This document shows positions 33,727 through 43,044 of a DNA stretch of 64,000 bases, one piece after another. Source of the stretch: Enhydrobacter aerosaccus (lineage in GTDB: Bacteria > Pseudomonadota > Alphaproteobacteria > Reyranellales > Reyranellaceae); contig CAIWTJ010000199.1 in assembly GCA_903915535.1 (NCBI GenBank), forward strand, positions 1-64,000, given 5' to 3'. A model generated the notes under the pieces. It was not told where the DNA came from, made no database searches, and saw only the letters and a list, made by a program, of their open reading frames with translations. The position numbers and the translations under genes are program-made. The first letter of the stretch is position 1. Every line of letters starts with the position of its first letter.

Positions 33727-34992
33727 ATGATCCACGAACGCGCCAACCGCCACCTTCTCCACTATGGCTGCGACTTCGCGCGCTTCGTGCCGGTGCGGGC
33801 CGAGGGCTGCTGGCTCTACGACGCCGGCGGCAACAAGATGCTCGACTTCACCTCGGGCCAGATGAGCTCGATCCTGGGCCACTCGCATCCTGAAATTCAC
33901 GCCACGGTGAAGCAGGCCTCGGGCACGCTCGACCACCTTTTCTCGGCGATGATCTCCGAGCCGGTGGTGGCGCTGGCCGAGCAGCTCTCGGCCGAGCAGC
34001 CCGAGCTTTCCAAGACGATGTTCTTGTCGACCGGAGGCGAGGCCAACGAGTGCGCGATCAAGCTCGCCAAGACCGTTACCGGCAAGTGGGAGATCGTGAC
34101 CTTCACCAAGTCCTATCACGGCGTCACGGCGGGATCGGCCGCGGCGACCTTCAAGGTGGGACGCCAGGGCGTCGGCCCGCTGGCGCCGGGCTACTACGCC
34201 ATCCCCGCGCCGAACGCCTTCAAGCCGCGCTTCGCGGGCGTGAGCTGGAAGCAGGAACTCGACGACGCCTTCGAGCAGATCGACGCCCAGTGCACTGGCA
34301 ATCTCGCGGCCTTCATCGGCGAGCCGATCCTGTCGAGCGGCGGCGTGATCGATCTGCCTGAAGGCTATCTCGCGGCCTTGAAGGAGCATTGCGAACGGCG
34401 CGGCATGCTGCTGATCCTCGACGAGGCGCAAACCGGCCTCGGCCGCACCGGCACCATGTTCGCCTTCCAGCGCGACGGCGTCGTCCCGGACATCCTCACG
34501 CTCTCCAAGACCCTGGGCGCGGGCATGGCACTGTCGGCGGTGATGACCACCGACCGCGTGGCCAAGGTCGCCGACGAACGGAATTTTTTCTTCTACACCA
34601 CGCACGTGAACGATCCGCTGCCGGCGGCCGTCGGGCTGAAAGTCCTGGAGATCGTGAAACGCGACAAGCTGATCGAGCGCGCGCGTGTGGCCGGCGATAA
34701 GCTTGCCCAGGGCCTGCTGCGGCTGAAGCAGCGCCATGCCTGCATCGGCGACGTGCGCGGCCGCGGGCTGCTGCGCGGGCTCGAATTCACGGCGGTCGGC
34801 GGGCGCGACGCCACCGGCATCTCCAACGCCGTCACCGAGGCCTCGCTGGACGTGGGCCTGGCCGCCAACATCGTGCGCTCCGGCACGTCGGGCGGCACGA
34901 TGCGGATCGCTCCGCCGCTGATCGTCACGGACGAGGAACTCGACGAGGGTCTCTCCCTGCTCGACAAGGCGATCACACGCGTCGTCGCCTGA
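33727..34992 (+). CDS. dgdA: 2,2-dialkylglycine decarboxylase-like class III aminotransferase
   Basis: A 421-residue PLP enzyme. It follows dialkylglycine decarboxylase almost block by block: LDFTSGQMSSILGHSHPEIH (Gln45, equivalent to DGD Gln52), STGGEANECAIKLAK, EPILSSGGVIDLPEGYLAAL, LILDEAQTGLGRTG and TLSKTLGAG with PLP lysine Lys261. The enzyme decarboxylates 2,2-dialkylglycines and transfers the amino group to pyruvate. The DGD active-site Trp138 corresponds to Tyr130 here (SYHG for SWHG), so substrate use may differ. It is divergent from the GMC small-subunit gene, with a 64-base gap. Confidence 0.85.
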   Translation: MIHERANRHLLHYGCDFARFVPVRAEGCWLYDAGGNKMLDFTSGQMSSILGHSHPEIHATVKQASGTLDHLFSAMISEPVVALAEQLSAEQPELSKTMFLSTGGEANECAIKLAKTVTGKWEIVTFTKSYHGVTAGSAAATFKVGRQGVGPLAPGYYAIPAPNAFKPRFAGVSWKQELDDAFEQIDAQCTGNLAAFIGEPILSSGGVIDLPEGYLAALKEHCERRGMLLILDEAQTGLGRTGTMFAFQRDGVVPDILTLSKTLGAGMALSAVMTTDRVAKVADERNFFFYTTHVNDPLPAAVGLKVLEIVKRDKLIERARVAGDKLAQGLLRLKQRHACIGDVRGRGLLRGLEFTAVGGRDATGISNAVTEASLDVGLAANIVRSGTSGGTMRIAPPLIVTDEELDEGLSLLDKAITRVVA

Positions 34993-34995
34993 CGC

Positions 34996-36177
34996 TCAGC
35001 GCGGCAGCCTGAGCGGCGGGATCAGGACGACACAGACCGCCGTCGTGGCCGCCGAGACGACGATGAGCGGCGCCAATTGGTTGTCGAAGACCTTGTCGTA
35101 GAGGAAGGCGCCGACGTTGGCGGAAAAGACGTCCGCCAGGTTCATGACCGACATCAGTCCGGCGAAGGCGAACCCCTCCGCGCGGCTCGGACAGAAGTCC
35201 GCGGCGAGGGTGAGCATCGAGATGGTCGCGATCATGAGCGCGATACCGTTGGCGAAGTTCACGATCGCCGCTGACACCTCTCCGTTCAGCAGCAGGAACG
35301 AGGCGGCCGACAGCGTGCCCAAGACGATGCTGAGATAGAGCTGGCGCTGCGTGCTCATCGATCGCAGCAGGAAGCGATGGATCAGAGCCCCCGCAATCCA
35401 TCCGGCCGATGCGATCGAGCCCAGGATGCCGATGTAGGACTGTGAGAATTTCAGTCCGTCGGTCAACGTGTAGTAGAGCGGCGTGCCGAAGCCGGGCGCG
35501 AAGGCGTACAGGAACAGGAACGCCGCGGCCAGGTAAAGCCGCCGCGAGGTCAGGGCCGTGATCGTGCTCCGGAGCGTCCGCAGCAACTCCGTCCGATTGA
35601 TCGGCGTCTTCTCTTCATCGAGCAGGTAGAGCGTGGCCAGCAGCATCGCCACCGGCGCGATCGCGGCGATCGCCGCGGAAGCCTGAAAGGCCTCCCGGGC
35701 GCCCAAGTGCTCGATGAGTACGCCGCCGGCCAGAGAACTCGCCATGACGGCGATGTAGAACCACAGCCACTGTTGGCTCACGAAGGCGTTGCTGAGGCCG
35801 AACTTTTGCCCATTCTCGGCCAGCAGCGCGCCGCAAAGCGTGCTCGCCGTGGCCATCGCGTAGGCGGTGAGCAGGAAGAGCGGTGCGATCTGGGCCGGGT
35901 CGTTCAGCCGGCTGATCCAGGCGAAGGAGACCGCGGCGACGAGGCTCGCAATGACGAGGTAGCTTTTGCGCCGATAGCCGAGCAGCGGCACGAAGTCGGA
36001 GACCAGGCCGAAGACGGGCTTGATCACCCAGGGGAAGTTGAGCAGCGCCAGGTAAGCCGTGACGTCGAGCGGCGTCCAGCCGATCTCCTTCAGGTAGAAG
36101 CTGATCGGCTGAAAGACGATGCCGACCCGGCCCTGCCCGATGCCTTCGACGACGAACACCGTCGCGAAGAACAGCAT
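34996..36177 (-). CDS. MFS transporter
   Basis: A 393-residue inner-membrane permease with about twelve hydrophobic segments. The first is MLFFATVFVVEGIGQGRVGI; the loop PVFGLVSDFVPLLGYRRKSY is the MFS signature between helices 2 and 3. It resembles AmpG/BT1-like porters more than drug exporters. ATG 36177 begins only just before helix 1; a start a little further upstream with a rare codon is possible. It is 26 bases after the TPR gene and last in the minus-strand unit that begins with the five-PAS kinase. The substrate is unknown. Confidence 0.87.
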   Translation of the reverse strand: MLFFATVFVVEGIGQGRVGIVFQPISFYLKEIGWTPLDVTAYLALLNFPWVIKPVFGLVSDFVPLLGYRRKSYLVIASLVAAVSFAWISRLNDPAQIAPLFLLTAYAMATASTLCGALLAENGQKFGLSNAFVSQQWLWFYIAVMASSLAGGVLIEHLGAREAFQASAAIAAIAPVAMLLATLYLLDEEKTPINRTELLRTLRSTITALTSRRLYLAAAFLFLYAFAPGFGTPLYYTLTDGLKFSQSYIGILGSIASAGWIAGALIHRFLLRSMSTQRQLYLSIVLGTLSAASFLLLNGEVSAAIVNFANGIALMIATISMLTLAADFCPSRAEGFAFAGLMSVMNLADVFSANVGAFLYDKVFDNQLAPLIVVSAATTAVCVVLIPPLRLPR

Positions 36178-36203
36178 CAGCCGCCGGATATGCGCCGGGC
36201 GTT

Positions 36204-37910
36204 CTATGACGCGCAGCAGTCCTTGGGCTGGGCAGCGGCCTGATAGACCTTGGTCCGGCACATGCACGAGGAGGTGATCGGCACGTCGACCTTGGCCAGC
36301 GCCGTGGCGAGCTTGGCTTCGAGCGCCGGCAACTCCTTCGTCTCGCCGCGCCGCTGCAGGCATTCGACCAGCCCATGCAGCGACCAGACATTGTCGGGAT
36401 GCTGGGTCGTGCGCTGGATGCGGTTGCTCATGCCGAGATCGTCGCGATAGACGCCCTCGGCCTCCTCGTAGTGCCCCTGCTCCATCAGGAGTGCCGCAAG
36501 CGCGTGGCGCGGCGGATGCATCCACGCCCACGGCTCGGTGTAGAAGAGATTGTCGTCGCGATGCACCGCCTCGCGCAGATGGGCATAGGCCTGCTCATAG
36601 TTGCCCCGGTGATACTCGACCTCGCCGTCGAGCATCGCTTCACCCACCGCCAGCGTGTTGCGCGCGAAATTGCCCAGGAATTTCTGCTCCGGCGGCATGC
36701 GGGCCACGGCCTCGCGGAACAGCGCGCGCTCTCGGTCGGCCGCGACGGGATCCTTCAGCGTCGCGTAGGCGATGCCACGCGCGTAATGGTGCATGGGCGT
36801 CGAGACCCTGAAGATCGCGGGATCGCCGGGCGGCGGCTGGTCGATGATTTCCTGCCAGCGCCCGAACCGAACCTGCACATGAGTGCGCATGCCGTAATAG
36901 GCCTCCGTCGTCATGACGAGCTTGGGACGATCCTTCATGGTGAGGATGTCGTGCGTCATGATCCTGCGGATCTTGTCGGCCGCCGCGAGTGCGGGGAAAT
37001 ACTGACCCAGGAACATGCAGGTATGGATCATCAGGTGCAGGTCGTGCCCGCGCGCTGTCACGTAGAAGTTGTACGAGCCCGCATAGTCGGCATACATGTC
37101 GTCGGCCGCGATCGAGCGCTCGCTCACGATCTTGGCCTTCTCGTAGTCGCCGCACAGCGCGTAAATGTGCCCTGGCATGTGGTTGAGGTGGCCGGCGTCG
37201 GGCGCCAGCGTCGCGAGACGGTCGGCCGAACTCATCGCCGCCTCGGGATGGTTCGACATTTCCATCACATGGATGTGCAGGTGCAGGATCGCGAGATGCG
37301 GCCGTTGCCCTGCCGCATCCGTCATAGCCATCGAGCGCTCGCAGAGCGCCACGGCTTCCAGCGTGTCGGCATTGCGGCCCGGGAGGCCGGTCTTCATATC
37401 CCACAGGCGGCGTGGCGTGCGGGTGATCAGTGCCTCGACCAGTAGCGCCATGATGTCGTGGTCGTCGGGAAAAAGAAGATGCACCCGGCGCATCGCGGCG
37501 GCGTAGTCGTCGTCCCATTTGTCGAACTGTTCGGGTTCAACCCCGTGCGGCTGCTGGAAACGCTTCGCCAGCGCCTCGACCAGATGACGCTCTGCGTCCT
37601 CCGCGCCCTCTGTCAGTGCGAGCGCGATCTGAAGATGCTCGTATGCCACCTTTGAAAAGCGATCGGCCTCGGCCTTGCCGAAGTCGCGCCAGGTGAGATT
37701 GTAGAAGGGGCCCGAGCCGTAGGCGATGCCCCAGTGCGCCATCACGCACTTCGGATCGAACTCCAGCGCCTTGTGGAAGCACTTCACGCCCTCTTCCTGG
37801 TTGAAGCCGAAGCACCAGTTGAGGCCGAGATCGAACCAGCGTTGCGCCTCTGCAGACGTCGTCCTGATCTTCCGTGTGTGGGCGCCAAGATCGAAGCGAT
37901 CCATGCTCAA
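36204..37910 (-). CDS. His/Cys-rich tetratricopeptide-repeat protein
   Basis: A 568-residue soluble protein of TPR-like helical repeats (GLNWCFGFNQEEGVKCFHKA, then CGDYEKAKIVSERSIA and QGHYEEAEGVYRDDL). Histidines recur at repeat boundaries: HLHIHVMEMSNH (210-221), HLNHMPGHIY (241-250), HDLHLMIHTC (289-298), TPMHHYARG. The C-terminus has SSCMCRTK and DCC. No signal peptide is seen. The residue pattern could bind a metal or haem, but no function is established. Its start overlaps the PhnD-like gene by four bases, so the pair is translationally coupled. Confidence 0.85.
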   Translation of the reverse strand: MSMDRFDLGAHTRKIRTTSAEAQRWFDLGLNWCFGFNQEEGVKCFHKALEFDPKCVMAHWGIAYGSGPFYNLTWRDFGKAEADRFSKVAYEHLQIALALTEGAEDAERHLVEALAKRFQQPHGVEPEQFDKWDDDYAAAMRRVHLLFPDDHDIMALLVEALITRTPRRLWDMKTGLPGRNADTLEAVALCERSMAMTDAAGQRPHLAILHLHIHVMEMSNHPEAAMSSADRLATLAPDAGHLNHMPGHIYALCGDYEKAKIVSERSIAADDMYADYAGSYNFYVTARGHDLHLMIHTCMFLGQYFPALAAADKIRRIMTHDILTMKDRPKLVMTTEAYYGMRTHVQVRFGRWQEIIDQPPPGDPAIFRVSTPMHHYARGIAYATLKDPVAADRERALFREAVARMPPEQKFLGNFARNTLAVGEAMLDGEVEYHRGNYEQAYAHLREAVHRDDNLFYTEPWAWMHPPRHALAALLMEQGHYEEAEGVYRDDLGMSNRIQRTTQHPDNVWSLHGLVECLQRRGETKELPALEAKLATALAKVDVPITSSCMCRTKVYQAAAQPKDCCAS

Positions 37911-38719
37911 ACCAGCTCCGGGTAGCCGAGCTCTGCGGCCTGGCGCTCGTAGTCGAGCAGGCCTGCGTAGGCGGCGGGGTCCGGCATAGTAATGGTGCGC
38001 AACCGCAGACCATCGAGCACGGGGCGGCGGGCGGGATCGGCAGCGAGGCGGAAGAGTGCCGCCTGCAGACGCTTGGCTTCCTCCTCCGGCGTCGCGATCG
38101 ACGTGACAAAGGGAATGGCCGGGCTTTCAGGTGTCTCGGCGAGGACCCGCAGCGAGGCCACGACCTCGGGACGATGATCCTTGAAGAAGGCGTAGGTCAT
38201 GCAGTCGATGGACGCGCAATCCAGTTCGCCCGCGGCCACGCGCGCGATGCTGACGGGATGCGCGCCGGTCTCGACGACCGACTTGAAGAACGGCTTGCCG
38301 CCGGCAAGCCGGGCGAACAGCAGCCGCGGCAGGTTCATGCCGGAATTGGAGTGACGGCTGTTGAGGGCGAAGACCGTGCCCTTCAGGTCCTCGGGCTTCT
38401 CGTAGGACGAATCCTTGTGCACCAGGATGAAGGCGCAGTGCTTCGCAGGGCGGCAGCCCGGTGCATCGTAACTCGGCACGCCCAGTAGGCGATACTGGCC
38501 GCGATAGATGGTTTGCAGCGGGTAGCCGCAGGTCTGCGTGAAGAAGACGTTCTTCTCGATCAGGTCGGGAACCGGGCCGCCCGCGAAGCCCAGGCCCGCC
38601 GGCAGGTCGCTGCGACCGTCGCGGCGCAGCTCGTCCGCGAGGGCCTCCCAGAAGGCGGTATTCTGGGGCCGCATCTCGGGCAGATTGTACATCGGCAGGC
38701 TGGCGGTGAGCATCGTCAT
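37907..38719 (-). CDS. PhnD/transferrin-like binding protein without signal peptide
   Basis: A 270-residue type-2 periplasmic-binding fold of the phosphate/phosphonate PhnD-like class. Blocks are FWEALADELRRDG, DLIEKNVFFTQTCGYPLQTI, YEKPEDLKGTVFALNSRHSN, GAHPVSIARVAAGELDCASI and FKDHRPEVVASL. It begins MTMLTASLPMYNLPEM, directly with the first beta strand, so it should be cytoplasmic. It lies six bases after the histidine-kinase gene and overlaps the TPR gene by four bases. A role as a ligand sensor for the kinase or as a solute carrier for the MFS gene is possible; neither is proven. Confidence 0.87.
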   Translation of the reverse strand: MTMLTASLPMYNLPEMRPQNTAFWEALADELRRDGRSDLPAGLGFAGGPVPDLIEKNVFFTQTCGYPLQTIYRGQYRLLGVPSYDAPGCRPAKHCAFILVHKDSSYEKPEDLKGTVFALNSRHSNSGMNLPRLLFARLAGGKPFFKSVVETGAHPVSIARVAAGELDCASIDCMTYAFFKDHRPEVVASLRVLAETPESPAIPFVTSIATPEEEAKRLQAALFRLAADPARRPVLDGLRLRTITMPDPAAYAGLLDYERQAAELGYPELV

Positions 38720-38725
38720 GCCGGA

Positions 38726-41700
38726 TCAGGACGCGCCCGTGGCGGCCGGCAGCAGGATCTCGAAACGCGCCCCGCCTTCCGGACGGTTGGTGGCGGAAAT
38801 GGAACCGCCCATTTCCTCGACGATGCGCCGGCAGATGCGCAGGCCGAGGCCGGTTCCCTTGCCGCGCGCCTTGGTAGTGACGAACGTATCGAACAGGCGC
38901 GGCAGCACGTCGACGGCGATGCCGGGTCCGCCGTCCTCGATCACGATGCGCACGAAGCACCGGTCGTCGCGCTGGAAGACGTCGGCGCTCAAATCGATCG
39001 TCGGTGCTGCGGCATCGCGGGTATTGTTGATCAGGTTGACGAGCACCTGCTCGACCCTTTCGACGTGCCCCATCACCTGCGGCAGACTGTCGGGCGCGGG
39101 CAAGGCGAGCGTCACCTTCATCTGGGCGAGCGCGTGGCGCGTGAGATCGACGGCGCCACTCACCGCCACGACCGGATCGAAGGCGACCGGCTCCTCGTCG
39201 GACGTGCCGCGCACGAACGACCGCAGTTCACCGATGATACGACTGGCGCGCTCCGTCTGCGCCGCGATTCGCGCCAACTTGGACGCGAGATATTCGGCAT
39301 CGGCGGGACTGCCCGCATCGACCGCCTGTTGCAGCTCGTCCTGGGCGGAACCGGCGGCGAGGTTGATGACCTGCAGCGGCTGGGCGATCTCGTGCGCCAT
39401 GGTCGCCGCCATCTCGCCCACCGTCGCCATACGCTCGGAATCGAACAGCGCCTGCTCCGCGTCGCGCCGCTCGGTATCGTCGACGCCCAGGAAGACGATC
39501 TGGCGCACGACGCCGGAGGCGTCGGTGATCGGCCGGCCGGTCACGCTCAGCCGCCGCTGGCGGCCTTGCACGTCGCGTCGGATTCGCGTGTAGCGCACCG
39601 GCTCGGTGCTTTCGCCGGCGAGCCAGCTGGCGAGCGCTTTCGGATCCAGACCGGTTCCGATCGTGTCCACCACCGAGCTGCCGACCAAGTCGATGTCGCC
39701 CACCCCCCAGAAGGTGCGGAACTCGCGATTGACCATGAGGATCCTGAGATCGGGATCGGTCAGCAGCACGAGCGCACCGCTCGACTCCACGATCGAGCGC
39801 AACCGCGTCGTCTCCTCCTCGAGCCGCCGCGCCAGCTCAACGCTCTCGCTGACGTCGCGGAACACGCCGGTGATCAGCGTGCGACCCGCCTCTTGCGGCA
39901 TCTTGCGGAAGCCGACCTCGACATGGCGGACGCTGCCGTCGGCGCGGCGCATGCGGAATTGCGCGCGGCGCACGCCGCTGTCGGACCGCAGCCGTTCGGC
40001 GCGCACCAGCGGAAGCACCAGTTGCTCGTCCTCGGGATGAATGAAGTCCCGGACGTCGACCCCCAGCAGCTTCTCCGGCGGCACGCCCATCAGGTCGCCG
40101 GCGGCGGCGCTCGCAAAAGTGAATTCGCCGCTGTCGATGTCGATCTTCACCACCATGTCCGACAGGGAATCGACCAGCGCCTGGTACTCCGCCCGCGCAC
40201 GATCGACCTCGAGCTCGCGGTTCTTGATCTCGCTGACGTCGACCCTCAGCCCGACAGTGCGGCCGCTGGGTGTCGCTTGCGCGGAGAAAGCGATCCAGCG
40301 CCCATCCATGGTCTGCCGCTGTCCCTGCGCGCCCTTTTGCCGGAAACGGTTGACCGCCGAATCGACGTCGAGAGGGGCGTAGCCCGCAGCCTGGAGGCGG
40401 CGGGAATTGTCGCGCGCCAGGTCGGCGAAGGTGCGGCCCACGATGTCGGGCTGGGCCAGGCCGGGGGTAATCGAGACCGCGACCTTGTTGAACATCATCA
40501 CGCGCTCGTCGCTGTCGTAGAGCACGACGCCGGCGGGCAGCGCGTCGAGCGTCTCCTGCAGCAGCGCGCGCGCCTCTTCCGCCTTCTCGACCTGCTGCTG
40601 CAGCGCGCCCATCAGCTCGACGCGCTCGGTGACGTCGTGGATCACGCCCACCTGGACGACCTCGTCGCTGCCGCCGGCGACAGGTTTGCGGTAACGCACC
40701 TCGACGTGACGGATCTCGCCGCTGGCCCGCATGATACGGAGCTGGATGCTGCGCACGCCGCTGTCCGCCGAGATGAGGAAATCGCGGGCGCTCTGCAATG
40801 CCTTGTCAAGATCCTCGGGAGCGATCAGGTCGCGCAGGCTCTTGCCGACAAGCTCGGCGACCGGCGTGCCGAAGAGATCGGCGGCGGCGGCGCTAACGAA
40901 CGTCAGGCGGCCGTTCATGTCGACCGCGTAGACCGCATCCGAGAGCGAATCGACCAGCGACTGGTATTCCGCGCGCGCACGCTCGACCTGCAGCTCGTGC
41001 TCCTTGAGCGCCGTCACGTCGGCGCGCAGGCCCACCGTGCGACCGCGCGCCGTCGCCTTGTCCAACCATTCGATCCAGCGACCGTCGGGAGTACGGCGCA
41101 CGTGCGCGGTGCCCTTGCTGCGGAAGCGCGCGATCGACGCCTCGGCACTCACGGTCGTCGGGATGCCCGCGGCCTCGTTTCGGCGCTGCGTCTCGTACGC
41201 ACGCTCGGAATACGTGCTGCCGATCCCGTCGGGGTCTGCCAGGGCGGGAGAGATCGAGGCGGCGGCCTGGTTGAACATGACCAGCCGCTCGTCCTGGTCG
41301 TAGAGCACGACGCCGGCGGGCAGTGCGTCGAGCGTTTCCTGCATGATCTCGGTGGTGGCCTGCGCCCGCTGCCACTCGGCGTGATGCAGCATCGAGGTGC
41401 GTCCGACGAGGAAGATCAGCACCAGGCCCGCACCCGTGAAGCCGATCGTGCCCAGCGTCAGCACGACCAGGGCGCGCGAGTAATCGTGCGCCATGCGGTC
41501 GACCAGCAGATCGTTCTCGCGCGTGGCGGCGACGCCGGCCTGGTTGATCCGGCCGGACAGGAGCAGCGCCTCGGCCAGCACGTCGCGATCGATCATGCGG
41601 CGGGGCGGATCGAAGGCGGCGATCTCGGCATCGAAGCGCCCGCGCAACGCGGTGCTGTCGGCGCAGATGCCGAGGAACGTATCGAAGTTGGAGGCCTCCC

Positions 41701-42088
41701 GGTCGAGGCTGTCGCAGATCGCATCCATCGACGCCCGCGCCTGGGCCCAGGCGCGGCGCACCGGAAATTCCGTGCCCTCCGTCGCGGAAAGACCGGCAGA
41801 GCGCGTGTTGAGGTTGCGCATCAGGTCGCGGTAGCTCTGGTCGAGCAGAGAAATCTCCGACGCCTTGCGCCGGTGGAACGCCATTTCCGCGGTCTCGAGC
41901 GACGCCGCGATATCCACGAACGTCGCCACGATGCAGAGAAAGCCGACGACGACCGCCGCCGCTGCGAACCACACGCCGCGCCGGCCCATTGCCAGGCGAA
42001 CCTGTGCCGGGAGCGAACGCAGCACCGCCGCCCGTCCGCCTGTCGGCACGGCGCCGGCGGCTTCGATCCCATCGGAAAGCGTCGTCAC
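38726..42088 (-). CDS. Five-PAS transmembrane sensor histidine kinase
   Basis: A protein of 1120 residues from GTG 42088, which has GGGAG nine bases upstream; ATGs at 42112 and 42124 in the same frame are alternatives. Two helices (about 37-62 and 206-229) flank a 140-residue helical periplasmic domain. Then come a PAS_7-like domain (251-365), PAS (375-490), a second PAS_7-like (511-625), PAS (637-750) and PAS (760-875). The dimerisation box is MAATMAHEIAQPLQVINLAA (His899), the N-box LVNLINNTRDAA and the G-box GKGTGLGL. No receiver is attached, so a separate regulator must receive the phosphate. It heads the unit running to the MFS gene. Confidence 0.93.
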   Translation of the reverse strand: MTTLSDGIEAAGAVPTGGRAAVLRSLPAQVRLAMGRRGVWFAAAAVVVGFLCIVATFVDIAASLETAEMAFHRRKASEISLLDQSYRDLMRNLNTRSAGLSATEGTEFPVRRAWAQARASMDAICDSLDREASNFDTFLGICADSTALRGRFDAEIAAFDPPRRMIDRDVLAEALLLSGRINQAGVAATRENDLLVDRMAHDYSRALVVLTLGTIGFTGAGLVLIFLVGRTSMLHHAEWQRAQATTEIMQETLDALPAGVVLYDQDERLVMFNQAAASISPALADPDGIGSTYSERAYETQRRNEAAGIPTTVSAEASIARFRSKGTAHVRRTPDGRWIEWLDKATARGRTVGLRADVTALKEHELQVERARAEYQSLVDSLSDAVYAVDMNGRLTFVSAAAADLFGTPVAELVGKSLRDLIAPEDLDKALQSARDFLISADSGVRSIQLRIMRASGEIRHVEVRYRKPVAGGSDEVVQVGVIHDVTERVELMGALQQQVEKAEEARALLQETLDALPAGVVLYDSDERVMMFNKVAVSITPGLAQPDIVGRTFADLARDNSRRLQAAGYAPLDVDSAVNRFRQKGAQGQRQTMDGRWIAFSAQATPSGRTVGLRVDVSEIKNRELEVDRARAEYQALVDSLSDMVVKIDIDSGEFTFASAAAGDLMGVPPEKLLGVDVRDFIHPEDEQLVLPLVRAERLRSDSGVRRAQFRMRRADGSVRHVEVGFRKMPQEAGRTLITGVFRDVSESVELARRLEEETTRLRSIVESSGALVLLTDPDLRILMVNREFRTFWGVGDIDLVGSSVVDTIGTGLDPKALASWLAGESTEPVRYTRIRRDVQGRQRRLSVTGRPITDASGVVRQIVFLGVDDTERRDAEQALFDSERMATVGEMAATMAHEIAQPLQVINLAAGSAQDELQQAVDAGSPADAEYLASKLARIAAQTERASRIIGELRSFVRGTSDEEPVAFDPVVAVSGAVDLTRHALAQMKVTLALPAPDSLPQVMGHVERVEQVLVNLINNTRDAAAPTIDLSADVFQRDDRCFVRIVIEDGGPGIAVDVLPRLFDTFVTTKARGKGTGLGLRICRRIVEEMGGSISATNRPEGGARFEILLPAATGAS

Positions 42089-42349
42089 TGGATCAGGTCT
42101 CCCTGCTGGCATCCACGTTAACATGTCCGGCGACGGAAAAAATGCGCAGTTCCTCTGACAAAATCGGCTTCCAGACGCCGCCGGGACCGATCCTGCCAAA
42201 GCGGATCGATTCGACCCGCGGCGCGGTGGTGAATCCTGCCGAAATGGATTGGATAGGCGGTGCGGCTTTTTGGAATGCGCCTAGTCTTTCTTCACCCGCT
42301 CTAAAAGAACGAACAAAAATACTTCGGGCCTGATTTGCGGGAGCGACGG

Positions 42350-43036
42350 ATGGGAATGAATATTCTGTTGGTCGAGGGCGATGCCCGCCGCCGCGTGGCG
42401 ATCGGCCGGCACCTCACACACTGCGGCCACCGGGTCACGATCAGCAACACGATCGGCGAGGCGCGCGAGATCGTCCGGTTCGTCAGATACAAGATCGAGG
42501 CGCCCCACGCCGTGATCGTCGCGGAGAACCTGCTTCGCCGCGGCGGTGCGGAGTTCCGTGCCGAGCTTGGCGCACGGTTCCCGGCCACCAACTGGATTCC
42601 GCTGCCGCACGACCGCGATCTCGAATGGCTGTCGGAATGGCTGGAGAAGGTCTCGGTCCGTCCCTCGCGTCCTGCCGCCCCGCGCAGAATGTCGAAGCTC
42701 GACGTTCTGCTGATCGAACCCGACGACCGCCTGCGTCGCGCGATCACGGTGCGCCTTGCCGCGCGCGGCGAGCGGGTGGGCGCGTGCCGCACCTTAAGCG
42801 AGGCACGCGATGCACTGGCCGTCGTCACCGACCGCGATGCGGCGCCGTTGGTCATCATCTCGCCGGTCGGCTTCACCGAGGGCGACGGCATCAGTTTCTA
42901 CATGTCGGCGCACCGCCGGTTCCCCGAGATCCGCTGGCTCGTCAGCCTGCCCCCCTCGAAGCGTACGGTATCTGCATTGACCTCCAGCCCTTCCCGCCCT
43001 CCCACGGCGGAAAGCTCTCCCCAGACACGAGGCTGA
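42350..43036 (+). CDS. Double degenerate receiver-domain protein
   Basis: A 228-residue protein of two receiver-like halves. The first begins MNILLVEGDARRRVAIGRHL and the second KLDVLLIEPDDRLRRAITVR, each with the acidic loop after strand 1. At the normal phospho-Asp position the sequences read HAVIVAENLL and PLVIISPVGF, so neither half can be phosphorylated in the usual way. The C-terminal 25 residues are Ser/Pro-rich. ATG 42350 has GGGAG six bases upstream. Divergent from the five-PAS kinase and near two receiver proteins, it may act as a dimerisation or decoy module; function unknown. Confidence 0.75.
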   Translation: MGMNILLVEGDARRRVAIGRHLTHCGHRVTISNTIGEAREIVRFVRYKIEAPHAVIVAENLLRRGGAEFRAELGARFPATNWIPLPHDRDLEWLSEWLEKVSVRPSRPAAPRRMSKLDVLLIEPDDRLRRAITVRLAARGERVGACRTLSEARDALAVVTDRDAAPLVIISPVGFTEGDGISFYMSAHRRFPEIRWLVSLPPSKRTVSALTSSPSRPPTAESSPQTRG

Positions 43037-43044
43037 AGGTCAAC

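Noticed and set aside
38513-42121. A 1202-codon open frame antisense to the five-PAS kinase
   Set aside because: It is a by-product of high GC in the third codon positions of the kinase gene. Its composition (Arg/His/Asp/Gly-rich, no domains) is that of shadow frames.
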